Of a stretch of 64,000 nucleotides of DNA, positions 1 to 9,886 are shown piece by piece. The number at the start of each line of letters is the position of its first letter. Positions within the stretch are counted from its first letter, which is position 1. A program made the translations under genes and the position numbers. Location: the NCBI RefSeq assembly GCF_000439085.1, contig NZ_AUUA01000012.1, positions 1-64,000 on the forward strand, given 5' to 3'. The notes under the pieces are model-generated. The model did not search any database. It saw nothing but the letters and a program-made list of their open reading frames with translations, and was not told where the DNA came from. Origin of the DNA: Leminorella grimontii ATCC 33999 = DSM 5078 (GTDB taxonomy: Bacteria > Pseudomonadota > Gammaproteobacteria > Enterobacterales > Enterobacteriaceae).

Positions 1-119
1 TACTCACCCGTCCGCCACTCGCCGGCAAAGTAGCAAGCTACTTCCCGCTGCCGTTCGACTTGCATGTGTTAGGCCTGCCGCCAGCGTTCAATCTGAGCCA
101 TGATCAAACTCTTCAATTA
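1..119 (-). rRNA. 16S ribosomal RNA, 5' end (partial)
   Basis: The reverse strand reads into the universal start of bacterial 16S rRNA: the AGAGTTTGATCATGGCTCAG primer site followed by the GAACGCTGGCGGCAGGCCTAACACATGCAAG region. Only about the first 119 bases are present and the gene continues beyond the left edge. Its position downstream of btuB-murI, in the same direction, is the rrnB arrangement of E. coli. The exact 5' end (118-119) is set by comparison with E. coli. Confidence 0.97.
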
Positions 120-260
120 AAGTTTGATGCTCAAAGAATCTTTACTGTTAGTTCGTAATGAATTAACTGATGTTCACTCTTCAAGACTTTTATCTATCGT
201 TTGCGCCAAAGCGCTGTTGGATAGCGTCCTGTGAGTGCCCACACAGATTGTCTGATAAAT

Positions 261-271
261 TGTTAAAGAGC
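261..271 (-). promoter_or_regulatory. rrn boxA antitermination site
   Basis: The minus strand reads TGCTCTTTAACA, then a stretch almost identical to the E. coli rrn leader (AATTTATCAGACAATCTGTG). BoxA in nascent RNA loads the Nus antitermination complex. It lies between promoter P2 and the 16S start, as expected. Confidence 0.85.
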
Positions 272-310
272 GTGCGACAGGGGAAAAACTTCCCGTGACG
301 CGGGCTGCGT

Positions 311-338
311 ATATTACGCCATCCCGTTTCAGAGTCAA
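311..338 (-). promoter_or_regulatory. rrn promoter P2
   Basis: On the minus strand a TTGACT -35 element (338-333) and a TAATAT -10 element (316-311) are separated by 16 bases. The bases between them and downstream closely resemble E. coli rrnB P2, including a GC-rich discriminator. Confidence 0.85.
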
Positions 339-407
339 GCGGTAAATCACCGATTTGCGCGTTTAATTCTGAGGGCTAACCGGCTTGTGCCGTGTCAGTG
401 GAGGCGC

Positions 408-435
408 ATTATAGGGGTTCGCCGCGGGCTTTCAA
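408..435 (-). promoter_or_regulatory. rrn promoter P1
   Basis: On the minus strand TTGAAA (435-430) and TATAAT (413-408) are separated by 16 bases and followed by GCGCCTCC, as in E. coli rrn P1. An AT-rich stretch upstream (about 440-480) is a candidate UP element, so the strong stringently controlled promoter begins right after murI. Confidence 0.85.
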
Positions 436-486
436 GCGCTAATTTAAAAAATACGTCTAACTGCCGATTGTTTAATCAAATGACGG

Positions 487-1278
487 CTAAATGGCCTGTT
501 CATGTAAGGACTCAAAGCCAAGCTGGCGCAGCGCGGGCCAAAGCTTCTCGGTATCGCCACCTTTTCTTGAACAATACGCTATTCCCGCAGAATGCTCTCC
601 CCACTGCGCCCCGTTCTCATCTAATAATGACTTAACGCGTCGGGCGATGGCGGCACCGGAATCAATCATCACGACGCCTTCCGGCAATACTTGAGCCAGT
701 TCCTCTTTCAGCAGCGGGAAGTGCGTACAGCCCAATACAACGGTATCCGGCGGCACTGCGGCATTGAGCCAAGGTGACAAAATCCCTTTTAGTTCTTCAA
801 GGGAGACATCGTGGCCGTGCAATTTTTCTTCCGCCATCTCAACCAGCCGGCTCGCGCCCATCAGTTCAATACGACAATCTTGCGCAAACTGAGCAATCAG
901 ATCGTGAGTATAGGGCCGATTAACCGTTACGTTAGTCGCCAAAAGCCCCACGATGCCGTTTCGCGTTAACTTGGCGGCAGGCTTTACCGCCGGCACAACG
1001 CCCACAATAGGAATACTTAGCCGCTCACGCAGCGCTGACAGGGCCACGACGCTTGCGGTATTACAGGCTACGACAATAATATCAATAGCGTGACGCTGGC
1101 AAATCGCCTCTACCATCGCCACCACGCGCTGGGCTATCGTCGATTCGTCCTTTTCCCCATAGGGGAATCCCGCGTTATCAAATGCATAGATGGTAGATAA
1201 ATCCGGCATTAGCTGCCGGATTTCCCGATAGACTGAAAGCCCCCCTACGCCAGAATCAAATACCAATGCTGTCGGCAT
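487..1278 (-). CDS. murI: Glutamate racemase
   Basis: Cytoplasmic cofactor-independent racemase that makes D-glutamate for peptidoglycan. The 263-residue product carries both catalytic cysteine regions: VVACNTAS near residue 70 and VLGCTHFPL near residue 180. The FDSGVGGLSV motif opens the protein, which therefore lacks the roughly 20-residue N-terminal extension of E. coli MurI. AGGAGAG lies 7 bases before the ATG. It sits 26 bases after btuB in the same direction, as in E. coli, so it is probably co-transcribed and partly under the cobalamin riboswitch. The rrn promoters follow. Confidence 0.97.
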   Translation of the reverse strand: MPTALVFDSGVGGLSVYREIRQLMPDLSTIYAFDNAGFPYGEKDESTIAQRVVAMVEAICQRHAIDIIVVACNTASVVALSALRERLSIPIVGVVPAVKPAAKLTRNGIVGLLATNVTVNRPYTHDLIAQFAQDCRIELMGASRLVEMAEEKLHGHDVSLEELKGILSPWLNAAVPPDTVVLGCTHFPLLKEELAQVLPEGVVMIDSGAAIARRVKSLLDENGAQWGEHSAGIAYCSRKGGDTEKLWPALRQLGFESLHEQAI

Positions 1279-1304
1279 AGGGGACTCTCCTTTTTTCGTC
1301 GTTA

Positions 1305-3152
1305 TTAGAAGGTATAGCTCGCAGTGAGATAGTACTCTCGCCCTGCGGTTTCATAGTTGCTGGCCGTTTCATACTCTTTATCAAACAGGTTAGCTACCCG
1401 ACCTCGCACGGTAAACTGCTCGGTAACCGGGTAGGCGACCGATACGTCAACGGTGCTATAGCTGGAAAGCCGCTTCTGTTCGCTGGCGTATGCGGAAGTA
1501 TTATTGTCATATCGCTTACCGTAATACTGATATGATACATCCATATCCAAACCGAACATATTCCAATCAAGCTGATATTTCGCTTTCTGCTTGGAGCGAC
1601 GCGCTAAAACTTCATCATCCTTATCGCGACGCGGATCGAGATACTCCAGCGTTATCCGATGTTCAACCGGCCCGGTGCTGAATGTACCGCTCCACTCTAC
1701 GCCCTTAATGGTCGCCGATTCGATGTTGTAATACTGCCCTTCCCAGGTAACGGGATCGGACTCATAGCCAATCAGGTTAGTCACCTTATTGCGATAGGCC
1801 GAAAGGCGCCAATTCAGCGGCCCAGAGTCCCCTTCAAGCCCGACTTCCCATTGGCGGGATTCTTCCGGCTTCAGGTCTTTGTTGGAAGAAATAGAAAAAC
1901 GTTCTGAACCATACTGTTGGCCCAGAGTAGGCGCCAAGAAGCCGGTGCCATAAGAAAGCGTCAACCGGTAGGAGGGAATGAACTCCCAGGCCGCCGCCGC
2001 CTGCCAGGTCTCATGCCAGCCAAACTCTTCGTTGTCGTCGGTCCGTACCGCGCCTTCAAACAGGAAATTACCCAACGCCTGTTGGCCCGTAAAGTAATAG
2101 CCTGAGTTGTCTCGCTTATAGCGATCGGAAGCGTAGTTATCCGACGACTCCAGCTTCTCCTGACGCCAGTCGACGCCAGCGTTCAGCACCGTTTTATCAA
2201 AGTGATAAGAGTTGCCCCATTGCACGCTGCGCTGCGTTACGTCGTCCAGCGTCGTACCGTCTTTGTAGCGCCCTTTGATGCTGTCGTAGTTATAGTCCTT
2301 ATACCTTTGATAGCTGGTGATAAGCTGGGAAGAGAAGCTTCCTTCAAGAAAGCGCAGTCCCATATCATAATTACGGCTGTAAAGCTGGCGCTCATCACCG
2401 TAGCTGCCGTCATATTCCGTATTGTTGCCGTAGCCGTATGCGCGCAGAAAACCGGAAAACTGGGATGAGAACTGTTGGTCAATGCCCGCCCACAGCGACT
2501 TGCTTCTGAAACCGTCGCGATCGCTGTCGGGTGGGTAAGAAGAAGATGGCTGAATATTGAATCCGCGGGAGTCCTCAAACGAGCCCGCCGCCGTTATTGT
2601 CGTTTTCTCGCCAAAAGTATGGCGAACGCTGCCGTCATAAAGCTGATAGTGGTTTGAACCAACGCCGGCCTCAATCTGCCCGCCGTCTTTATCGCGGGTA
2701 GTGATAATATTAATCACGCCTCCGATGGCCTCGGAACCGTATACCGCCGAGCGAGGCCCGCGAATAAACTCCACGCGCTGCACCAGAGAAATCGGCACCT
2801 GATTAAAGTCCGCCGCGCCCATAATGCCCGATACCGGAAGGCGAATGCCGTCCACCAGCACCAGAACGTGACGGGATTCGGTTCCGCGTACGTAAAGGCT
2901 GGTTGACTGGCCGCGTCCACCATTTTGGGAAATATCCACGCCGGGCAAACGGCGCAATACGTCGGTCAGGCTTTTTGACTGCCAGAGGTCTATCTGATCT
3001 CGCGTAACGATGTCCATCGGCGCAAGCACGGTCGATACCGGCTGGGGGAAACGATTTGCCGTAACCACCATCGTTTCTGCATCATCATCCGCCCATGCGG
3101 AAAAAGCCAACGCGGGAAGCGAGGCCAGTAACATTCTCTTTTTTATAAACAT
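1305..3152 (-). CDS. btuB: Vitamin B12 outer-membrane transporter BtuB
   Basis: TonB-dependent outer-membrane receptor that imports cobalamins. The protein begins with a signal peptide (MFIKKRMLLASLPALAFSAWA). A TonB box (ETMVVTANRF) follows, then the plug domain (SLTDVLRRLPGVDI, GTESRHVLVLVDGIRL), and a 22-strand barrel ending in the aromatic residue of YLTASYTF. Length (615 residues) matches the family. I chose the ATG at 3152 because a typical KKR signal peptide starts there; an in-frame ATG four codons upstream (3164) has no better ribosome site. A B12 riboswitch occupies the leader and murI follows. Confidence 0.96.
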   Translation of the reverse strand: MFIKKRMLLASLPALAFSAWADDDAETMVVTANRFPQPVSTVLAPMDIVTRDQIDLWQSKSLTDVLRRLPGVDISQNGGRGQSTSLYVRGTESRHVLVLVDGIRLPVSGIMGAADFNQVPISLVQRVEFIRGPRSAVYGSEAIGGVINIITTRDKDGGQIEAGVGSNHYQLYDGSVRHTFGEKTTITAAGSFEDSRGFNIQPSSSYPPDSDRDGFRSKSLWAGIDQQFSSQFSGFLRAYGYGNNTEYDGSYGDERQLYSRNYDMGLRFLEGSFSSQLITSYQRYKDYNYDSIKGRYKDGTTLDDVTQRSVQWGNSYHFDKTVLNAGVDWRQEKLESSDNYASDRYKRDNSGYYFTGQQALGNFLFEGAVRTDDNEEFGWHETWQAAAAWEFIPSYRLTLSYGTGFLAPTLGQQYGSERFSISSNKDLKPEESRQWEVGLEGDSGPLNWRLSAYRNKVTNLIGYESDPVTWEGQYYNIESATIKGVEWSGTFSTGPVEHRITLEYLDPRRDKDDEVLARRSKQKAKYQLDWNMFGLDMDVSYQYYGKRYDNNTSAYASEQKRLSSYSTVDVSVAYPVTEQFTVRGRVANLFDKEYETASNYETAGREYYLTASYTF

Positions 3153-3165
3153 AAGGTTAAGCATC

Positions 3166-3430
3166 CAACGTCAGTTGCAGGATGCCGCAAAAAGACAGCG
3201 CGTAGTACGCGACGGCTGTTTTCCATGCGACAGGATCCCGGCAGGTCTTCGGGCTTAAGAACATTGATGGCCAACGACTTCCCATTTAATAAACAGTGTC
3301 TGTATCCAGCCGTAGCCGATACGGTCGCCATCGTTCTATTTACCGCTGCGCGTCAGCTCTGGATTTGCACCAGATTCCCTTTTCACGTTGAAGCCTTAAA
3401 GGCTCCATGCAGACCGGAACCACACATGCT
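3166..3430 (-). promoter_or_regulatory. Cobalamin (AdoCbl) riboswitch in the btuB leader
   Basis: The minus strand contains the B12 box AGCCCGAAGACCTGCC (3255-3240). Upstream it carries the conserved core GGGAATCTGGTGCAAATCC, then AGCTGACGCGCAGCGGTAA (roughly 3390-3345), which are signature segments of cobalamin riboswitches. The element lies directly in front of btuB. Binding of adenosylcobalamin would hide the ribosome site and shut off btuB. Outer limits are approximate. Confidence 0.93.
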
Positions 3431-3556
3431 ACAGGCTGTTAATATGGATGTCTAGACTGCTATTTATTGAAAATCCCTTGAAAGGCTAGACATCATCAGG
3501 TCATGCCCTACAATGCCGCCTTAAGATAATTTCAACAGCATCAACCCGAGACGCCG

Positions 3557-4660
3557 ATGACGCCAGAAATACTCCCAATAGAAAACTATGACGCCCAACT
3601 GACGGAAAAGACCGAGCGCCTGACCGCCATGATGGCGCCCTTCGGCGCGCCGAAGCCGGAAGTTTTCGCCTCGCCGAAAAGCCACTACCGCATGCGGGCG
3701 GAGTTTCACATCTGGCATGAGGGGGATGACCTTTACCACGTCATGTTCGACAGAAATACCAAACAGCGAATTCGCGTTGACGCGTTTCCCGCCGCTAGCG
3801 AGCTGATAAATCGGCTCATGCCTCAGCTTCTGAATGAAATCAAGCCTCATCATTCGCTGCGCTACAAGCTATTTCAAATCGACTATCTCTCAACGGTAAG
3901 CGGCGAAGTCATCGTTTCTCTGCTGTACCACCGCAAGCTCGATGACGAATGGCAGCAGCACGCCGCCAGCCTGCGGGAAAGCCTGCAAAAGCAAGGATTC
4001 AATCTCCAGCTTATCGGCCGGGCGCTAAAACAAAAGATTTGCCTGGAGCGGGACTACGTGGATGAAAAGCTGACGGTAAGCGGTAAAGAGATTATTTATC
4101 GCCAAACGGAAAACAGCTTCACTCAGCCGAACGCCGCCGTAAACGTACATATGCTGGAATGGGCGCAGCGCATAACTGAAGGCTCTCGCGGCGACCTGCT
4201 GGAGCTCTACTGCGGCAACGGTAACTTTTCTCTGGCGCTGGCGGGCAATTTCGATCGCGTGCTGGCTACCGAAATCGCCAAACCGTCCGTAGCCGCCGCG
4301 CAGTACAATATTGCCGCTAACCGAATTGATAACGTTCAGATCGTTCGCATGTCGGCAGAAGAGTTTACTCAGGCAATGCGGGGCACGCGGGAGTTTAACC
4401 GCCTGCAGGGCATCGATTTAACGAGCTACCGCTGTGAAACCATCTTCGTCGATCCGCCGCGCAGCGGGTTGGATGAGCAAACCGTTCGCTTGGTACAGAA
4501 ATATCCGCGCATTCTCTACGTTTCCTGCAATCCCGAAACGCTGTGCGATAACCTGAAGACGCTGAGCGAAACGCACCGCATTACCCATCTGGCGCTGTTC
4601 GACCAGTTCCCGTACACCCATCACATGGAAAGCGGCGTACTGTTGGAAAGAAAAGGTTAA
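3557..4660 (+). CDS. trmA: tRNA (uracil-5-)-methyltransferase TrmA
   Basis: SAM-dependent enzyme that makes m5U54 in the T-loop of nearly all tRNAs (and methylates tmRNA). The 367-residue product matches E. coli TrmA in length and sequence. Visible motifs are the SAM-binding [16 protein letters not shown] (about residue 214), VDPPRSGLD (about 298) and the catalytic-cysteine motif YVSCNPETL (about 323). Divergent from btuB, as in E. coli; the 130-base gap must hold both promoters. The gene is followed by a terminator shared with the convergent autotransporter gene. Confidence 0.97.
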   Translation: MTPEILPIENYDAQLTEKTERLTAMMAPFGAPKPEVFASPKSHYRMRAEFHIWHEGDDLYHVMFDRNTKQRIRVDAFPAASELINRLMPQLLNEIKPHHSLRYKLFQIDYLSTVSGEVIVSLLYHRKLDDEWQQHAASLRESLQKQGFNLQLIGRALKQKICLERDYVDEKLTVSGKEIIYRQTENSFTQPNAAVNVHMLEWAQRITEGSRGDLLELYCGNGNFSLALAGNFDRVLATEIAKPSVAAAQYNIAANRIDNVQIVRMSAEEFTQAMRGTREFNRLQGIDLTSYRCETIFVDPPRSGLDEQTVRLVQKYPRILYVSCNPETLCDNLKTLSETHRITHLALFDQFPYTHHMESGVLLERKG

Positions 4661-4678
4661 CGTTTCTCCCATAAAAAA

Positions 4679-4698
4679 GCCCCAATCACCGTTGGGGC
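4679..4698. terminator. Terminator between trmA and the autotransporter gene
   Basis: The stem GCCCCAA / TTGGGGC has a six-base loop. On the minus strand it is followed by TTTTTT, making it a good intrinsic terminator for the autotransporter gene. The plus-strand tail (CTTCT) is weaker, so termination of trmA is less certain. Confidence 0.85.
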
Positions 4699-4715
4699 CT
4701 TCTAACTAAAATAAA

Positions 4716-7514
4716 CTAGAACAAATACTTTACGCCAAACTGGGCGCTGGTGTCGCTATAGCCGTCAGCGCCTATCTGCTGGGCCACATTGCCCCAAACG
4801 TTAAAGTTCGCGTTGATTTGCCCCTCAACGCCCAGCTTAACCTCACCCACGTCTTTTGCACCGACCTGCCGGTTTTCTTCCCCGCCGATCTCTACCGCAA
4901 AATCTCTCATTAGGTGCAGCCAGTTAATTTCCACAAATGGTTGAAACAGGCGCTGCTTATCGGCATCGCTATCGTGGCGCCCCTGCGCGTAGGCGCGCAA
5001 GCCTAGACGGGTCAACAGGTTTCCAGACGAGCCGTCCGCAGCCATACTTCCGTTCTCCTCGCGATGGTCATCTGCCTTAATTCCCATCCAGACCACCTGC
5101 GCCTTTGGCTGTAGCCAATAGCTATCGTAAGCTTTTTCTCCAACCTTAAAGCTGTATCCCCCCTCCAGAGAAGATGAAATCCCTTTTGAACGATACTTCT
5201 CTGTCGCCAAGCCATCGCCGTTTACCTGATTTTTAAACCAGCCGTACTGTATCCAACCGTCCAGATAGGCACCGGTTTTATTCGCTTCGTTTGCATACCA
5301 GGTTCCATAGGCCCCCACGCTGTAACCTTCGACCTGCCCGCGTGAACGATAGTGGGTCAGCGAAGACTGCGTATTGTTTTGACTATTGCCATAGCCCGCC
5401 ATTAACCCCAGATGCAGCCGACTGTTGCCATTGCCGTACCACTGAGCGATATCGCCCCCCATCTGGGCTACGTAGCGGTTGCTCTGGGTTTTTAGCTGCT
5501 CGCTGCTTTCGCGAAAACGGTTATGTCCGCCAACCTGGCGCAGCCACAGGCTCGTTACGCGGCGTTCGCCCGTTAACACATCGGTATACTGAGTTTCTCC
5601 CAGCCTGTCGTGCAGCCGGGTAATAAACATCGTATTTGCCGCTACGCGGTTGGCTAAATAAGAGCCCGACTCTGGACGGACAACCCTATCGGCTGGCGCA
5701 GGCTCCGGTTTGGGATCGGGGATAGGATCGTTCTGAGGATCGGGCTCCGGGTCAGGATTAACGGGCGTAACGGGTGACAGAGCGCTGGTCAGATACCAGT
5801 TCTTTTCCGTCGCGCTATCCTGACCACGAACCAAAAAGTAGTCATATAGGCCAGCAACAATCCGCCCTGACTGCTCAAAAGTGCCGTCCGAGTTCCCGCC
5901 AACGGTAATCAACTCAATACCGTTTATCGTATCCGCGCCCTGCCCGCCAATATTATTTACGGCGACATAAGTTCTACCCGACGTATTGCCCGCAATCTCT
6001 AAACGATCCGTCGGTGAAGCATCATCACCTAGCTGAGTATTCATTACGATAAGGCCGTTTTGGCCGCTGTAGTCACCCGCAACGCTAAGCGTTTTAAACG
6101 AAGCGCCGTCGTTAAGAAAATTCAGCGTAGACTGGTTGAGCGCTAAATCCGTCAAAGATGAGTTAGCAGTCATGTCCCAGACGCTGTGCTGACCGCTTAG
6201 CGTCAAGTTTACCTGCCCCCCATTTTTTACTGACGTTCTACCCCAGATATAGGAATTATCGCCGGCGTTCGCATTAATTTGTGCGTTAGATGATTCAATG
6301 ATGCCGTAAGAAGTCAGCTTGCCGTCGTTGACGTTGATAGAAGCGCCGTTAGAGGCATACATTGCATAGAAAGCCTCATCTTTCGTCCTTTCACTGCCCA
6401 GGCTGACGTTTTTATTCAGTTGGATATTCCCGTTATCCGGAGCATAAAGGTAAACGACGCTTTTGGCCTTACTGGCGTAGTCTGAAAAATCGGCGGAATA
6501 GTTCCCTTCGACAGTTACAGAACCTCGGCGGCTGTATATGCCATAAAAGTTATTACTGCTATCCGTCGTCGCCTGATTGTTAAAAACAACCGACGTGTCG
6601 TTCAAACGCGCATTGGCGTTATCCGCCATAACGCCTCGAAACGTGCTGCCGGTGGAGGTTGCCGCAGCGGAAAGCGTTATCTCGGCAGAGCCGTCCAAAG
6701 AAAGGCTGAGGGTATTATTGTTATAAAGATTCTTACCCGAGGCATAAATGCCAATAACTTGCTGAGTCTTTCCTTCGCCCGACAGGCGCAGACTTGTGTT
6801 ACCGCTGGAGGTTAAATAGCCATTGAGGGAATACAGGCCGTAGCTATAGGCATTATCGTTTTTTACAGACGACGTCAGGGAGGCATTGCGATATGACAGG
6901 CCAAGCCCGGCGGACTCAATGCCCCGAGAAGCCTCACCGCCCTGTAGCGTTATCAGCAGGTCTTCCGCCTTGATGTAATTGAGCCCGGCGCTGTTGCATC
7001 CGCTCGTACCTCCTGAAGACGCAAGCGGCAGGCACTGAGAAAGAATGCCAGACACCGTTTGGTTACTGGTGACATCAATCGACGTCAGGCCGGTTAACTC
7101 CATATGGCTCAGATCGTTAACGCCTACAGATTCGTTAGCAACGCCAATCGTATATTTTCTGCCGCCGCTGCCTACGGATTTGACTGTCAAGTCATCGGCT
7201 TTAAAAGAGTTGTTATTGCCTCTGATATAAACCGCATAAGTATGGGAAGGATCGCCGGTACCAAATCCGATGGAAGTCACGCTTGAACCGGAACCAAGAT
7301 CGAGCGTCCCGTTGCCATCGCTAAACACCAATCCAGGCCAATGGCGGCTTGCGTCAGTCACCGTAACGGAACCGACGACAGAAATGTTTTTGTTGGTAAA
7401 GTCAATGTGAGTGGTATCACCGGAAAGCGTTTCCGCTTGAGACGGAAAAGTATGCAAATAAGTTGCGGCAATGATAAAAAAGCCGGCTTTATTCCCTAAG
7501 CCAAGATTACGCAT
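4716..7514 (-). CDS. Autotransporter outer-membrane beta-barrel protein (type Va)
   Basis: Surface protein of 932 residues. A signal peptide (1-27, ending PSQA) is followed by a passenger rich in Gly, Ser, Asn and Thr, as in beta-helix adhesins. A proline/aspartate linker with repeated DPEPDP-type motifs comes next (about 585-608). A pertactin-like autotransporter barrel (about 650-932) begins with SLWLRQVGG and ends in FGVKYLF, with the C-terminal Phe needed by the BAM complex. Its barrel resembles that of the giant autotransporter at 20739-30725. It has no extended signal-peptide region. It sits between trmA and yijD, neighbours in E. coli, so it looks inserted into a conserved locus. The ligand is unknown. 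Confidence 0.92.
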   Translation of the reverse strand: MRNLGLGNKAGFFIIAATYLHTFPSQAETLSGDTTHIDFTNKNISVVGSVTVTDASRHWPGLVFSDGNGTLDLGSGSSVTSIGFGTGDPSHTYAVYIRGNNNSFKADDLTVKSVGSGGRKYTIGVANESVGVNDLSHMELTGLTSIDVTSNQTVSGILSQCLPLASSGGTSGCNSAGLNYIKAEDLLITLQGGEASRGIESAGLGLSYRNASLTSSVKNDNAYSYGLYSLNGYLTSSGNTSLRLSGEGKTQQVIGIYASGKNLYNNNTLSLSLDGSAEITLSAAATSTGSTFRGVMADNANARLNDTSVVFNNQATTDSSNNFYGIYSRRGSVTVEGNYSADFSDYASKAKSVVYLYAPDNGNIQLNKNVSLGSERTKDEAFYAMYASNGASINVNDGKLTSYGIIESSNAQINANAGDNSYIWGRTSVKNGGQVNLTLSGQHSVWDMTANSSLTDLALNQSTLNFLNDGASFKTLSVAGDYSGQNGLIVMNTQLGDDASPTDRLEIAGNTSGRTYVAVNNIGGQGADTINGIELITVGGNSDGTFEQSGRIVAGLYDYFLVRGQDSATEKNWYLTSALSPVTPVNPDPEPDPQNDPIPDPKPEPAPADRVVRPESGSYLANRVAANTMFITRLHDRLGETQYTDVLTGERRVTSLWLRQVGGHNRFRESSEQLKTQSNRYVAQMGGDIAQWYGNGNSRLHLGLMAGYGNSQNNTQSSLTHYRSRGQVEGYSVGAYGTWYANEANKTGAYLDGWIQYGWFKNQVNGDGLATEKYRSKGISSSLEGGYSFKVGEKAYDSYWLQPKAQVVWMGIKADDHREENGSMAADGSSGNLLTRLGLRAYAQGRHDSDADKQRLFQPFVEINWLHLMRDFAVEIGGEENRQVGAKDVGEVKLGVEGQINANFNVWGNVAQQIGADGYSDTSAQFGVKYLF

Positions 7515-7807
7515 AAGTTCCTTCTTATGTAAAAAGCAGACTATATATTCAAGCGGTTAGCGGAACATTCTGTGTTCACACGTATAAAGCGACAGCTTTT
7601 GATAAAAACTTAAGCTACCTGATAAATTTATTTTAATTTATGAAAAGAATTTTCTGGAAAACAAAATTAAACGTGAATACGTTGAAAATAATAATATCAC
7701 AGAGAGGTAATATTAATAAAATGATTAATAGATACTAAAAAGAGGTAGATAGCCAACTCTTAAATATTTTCAATACCTAAGAGCTGGTCTATTAATGGAC
7801 ATTGCGA
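7515..7807. other. AT-rich intergenic region upstream of the autotransporter
   Basis: About 290 bases, very AT-rich compared with the neighbouring genes, with no open reading frame worth calling. It must hold the promoter of the autotransporter and the 3' end of the yijD transcript. I see no convincing terminator hairpin or operator. Confidence 0.5.
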
Positions 7808-8182
7808 TTAGTCGGCCTGTTTGGCCACCTTGCGGCGAGAAACGATATTGAGCTTGTGGCCGATCCAGAACACCAGCGCCACGCAGACGATCGTTAGCAG
7901 GAAGTTAGAACCCATCCCGTTGTACTGCGCGCGGATAACGGCGCTGTATAAAAACAGCCCCAGCAGGAAGCAACAGCCCGCAAGCGACGGCGTACCTTCC
8001 GGCATCGGCTGAGAAACGTAGCGTTGATGCAGGAAATAGATAGAAAAACCCAGCGCAATCAGCGGGAAAATGGAAAAGGAAATAACGGAATCAAACAGCG
8101 CATTGAAGGAACCGTTAAGGGATATGCCGGCGATAAACGCTATCAGCAACGTGCCGAATTCTTTTTTTGTTTTTTCTGTCAT
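7808..8182 (-). CDS. yijD: YijD family inner-membrane protein (DUF1422)
   Basis: Small integral membrane protein of 124 residues with four predicted membrane segments (about 10-30, 35-52, 72-90 and 95-113). It aligns along its whole length with E. coli YijD, including the shared LHQRY and MGSNF-like stretches, although the function is unknown. It starts 31 bases after fabR in the same direction, the E. coli fabR-yijD operon order, so it is probably co-transcribed with the fatty-acid regulator. Confidence 0.93.
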   Translation of the reverse strand: MTEKTKKEFGTLLIAFIAGISLNGSFNALFDSVISFSIFPLIALGFSIYFLHQRYVSQPMPEGTPSLAGCCFLLGLFLYSAVIRAQYNGMGSNFLLTIVCVALVFWIGHKLNIVSRRKVAKQAD

Positions 8183-8213
8183 TACTGCTCTCCTTCGTTT
8201 CTTCTACCGCGAT

Positions 8214-8849
8214 TTACAGCGAAACGGGCACTGAACCCTTCTCTTGTTCCCGGCGATACCAATAGTACACGCCTTTAGAAATCATCCTCAGCTGTAAGAC
8301 TAGCCGTTCCTCCAGCTGATTGCGTTGGGCTACGTCAATATCCAACGCTTCTGCGCCGGCGCTGAAAACGATGGTGACCATCGCTTCGGCCTGCGCTTCG
8401 GTAAAGCTTCTGGGCATCTGGTTCGCCTGTTCCAGGTAGTCCGCCAGCTCAGCGATAAAGTGCTGAATTTCACGCGCAACGGCGGCGCGAAACGCCGCAG
8501 ACGTCCCTGAACGCTCGCGCAGCAACAGCCGAAAAGCGTTAGGGTTATGGTCAATAAATTCCATAAACGTGGAAACGGAAGTGCGGATCACGCTGCCGCC
8601 CTTAGCGATGCGCTGCCGCGCCTGACGCATCAGCTGACGCAGCATAAGGCCGCTTTCGTCCACCATCGTTAACCCCAACTCGTCGACGTCGCGAAAGTGA
8701 CGATAGAACGACGTTGGCGCAATACCCGCTTCTCGCGCGACTTCGCGCAGGCTCAGGCTGGCAAAGCTGCGTTCTGCGCTAAGCTGACTAAACGCCGCCT
8801 GAACGAGAGAACGGCGCGTACGCTCTTTTTGTAGTGCTCTGACGCCCAT
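8214..8849 (-). CDS. fabR: Unsaturated fatty-acid biosynthesis repressor FabR
   Basis: TetR-family repressor that adjusts the ratio of unsaturated to saturated fatty acids by controlling fabA and fabB. The N-terminal helix-turn-helix ([19 protein letters not shown], about residues 30-50) and most of the ligand domain are almost identical to E. coli FabR. I chose the ATG at 8849 (protein starting MGVRA), the start homologous to E. coli; an in-frame GTG six codons upstream (8867) is possible. In E. coli sthA separates oxyR from fabR; here oxyR lies immediately upstream in the same direction. Confidence 0.95.
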   Translation of the reverse strand: MGVRALQKERTRRSLVQAAFSQLSAERSFASLSLREVAREAGIAPTSFYRHFRDVDELGLTMVDESGLMLRQLMRQARQRIAKGGSVIRTSVSTFMEFIDHNPNAFRLLLRERSGTSAAFRAAVAREIQHFIAELADYLEQANQMPRSFTEAQAEAMVTIVFSAGAEALDIDVAQRNQLEERLVLQLRMISKGVYYWYRREQEKGSVPVSL

Positions 8850-8947
8850 CACGTCTTGGTTCCCCACTTGTTTCTGTCTGAAAAACCGCGCATTCGTTTA
8901 ATGCCGCCCTCTATTGGACCGAGAAACGGCGCAAAATGCTTAGCAAC

Positions 8948-9865
8948 CTATGCCGTTTTTTTCTGTTCCGACTCAATGACGCTCGGCATATGCTCGGCAA
9001 TGCTTTCCGCCAGCTGTTCATAGCGAGCGCGCAGCGGCGAACCAGGGCGATAGACCAAACCGATAGTACGCTTAGGCTCCGGCTTAAAGCAGGGCAAATA
9101 GCAAATACCGTCGCGCTCGCGCTCAGGCGGCGTAGCCAACAGGGGCAGCAGCGTAATGCCGCTGGCGGCAGCCACCATGTTGCGCAGCGTTTCCAAGCTG
9201 GTCGCTCGGAAATGAGAGTCTTCATCGGCACCGGCCTGGAAGCAGAAACCCAGTGCCTGATCGCGCAGGCAGTGGCCGTCTTCCAGCATCAAAAGCTTCT
9301 CGCCGGAAAGCTCCGACATCATAATTTTATCGCGCCCTGCCCACTTGTGATCGGAATAGATAGCCAGGCGCATCGGCTCATCGTACAGCGGGATCTCAAT
9401 GAAGGACTCCGTCTCTTTCACCAGAGCCAAAATGGCGCAGTCGAGCTTACCGCTGTCCAACTGGGACAACAGATCTTTAGTCTGCGCTTCGTGCAGATAC
9501 ATCTCCAGCTTGGGAAACGCCTTGTGCAACATGGGAATGATGTGCGGTAACAGGTAGGGGGCGACGGTCGGTATCAGGCCGATATGCAGCGGCCCGGACA
9601 TGGTTTCGCCCTGCTGGCTCGCCATTTCTTTTAATACTTTGACTTCCCGCAGCACCTTTTTCGCCTGATCGACCAGCAGCATCCCCGCTTGAGTAAACAG
9701 CACCTTACGGCTGGTACGCTCGAGCAGCATAACGCCAAGCTCATCTTCTAACTTGCGGATTTGCCCGCTCAGCGTGGGCTGGCTGACGTGACAGGAATCC
9801 GCCGCACGCCGGAAATGGCAGTGTTCCGAGAGCGCGACGAGGTATTCTAAATCTCGAATATTCAT
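8948..9865 (-). CDS. oxyR: Hydrogen-peroxide-sensing regulator OxyR
   Basis: LysR-type activator of the peroxide stimulon. The 305-residue product has the N-terminal helix-turn-helix (FRRAADSCHVSQPTLSGQIRKLE) and both redox cysteines in GHCLRDQALGFC, spaced nine residues apart like Cys199 and Cys208 of E. coli, so it should sense peroxide by disulfide formation. It is divergent from the peroxiredoxin-glutaredoxin gene, and a candidate OxyR site lies between them, consistent with autoregulation and activation of its neighbour. Confidence 0.97.
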   Translation of the reverse strand: MNIRDLEYLVALSEHCHFRRAADSCHVSQPTLSGQIRKLEDELGVMLLERTSRKVLFTQAGMLLVDQAKKVLREVKVLKEMASQQGETMSGPLHIGLIPTVAPYLLPHIIPMLHKAFPKLEMYLHEAQTKDLLSQLDSGKLDCAILALVKETESFIEIPLYDEPMRLAIYSDHKWAGRDKIMMSELSGEKLLMLEDGHCLRDQALGFCFQAGADEDSHFRATSLETLRNMVAAASGITLLPLLATPPERERDGICYLPCFKPEPKRTIGLVYRPGSPLRARYEQLAESIAEHMPSVIESEQKKTA

Positions 9866-9886
9866 AACCTAATCCCTTACCTCAAG

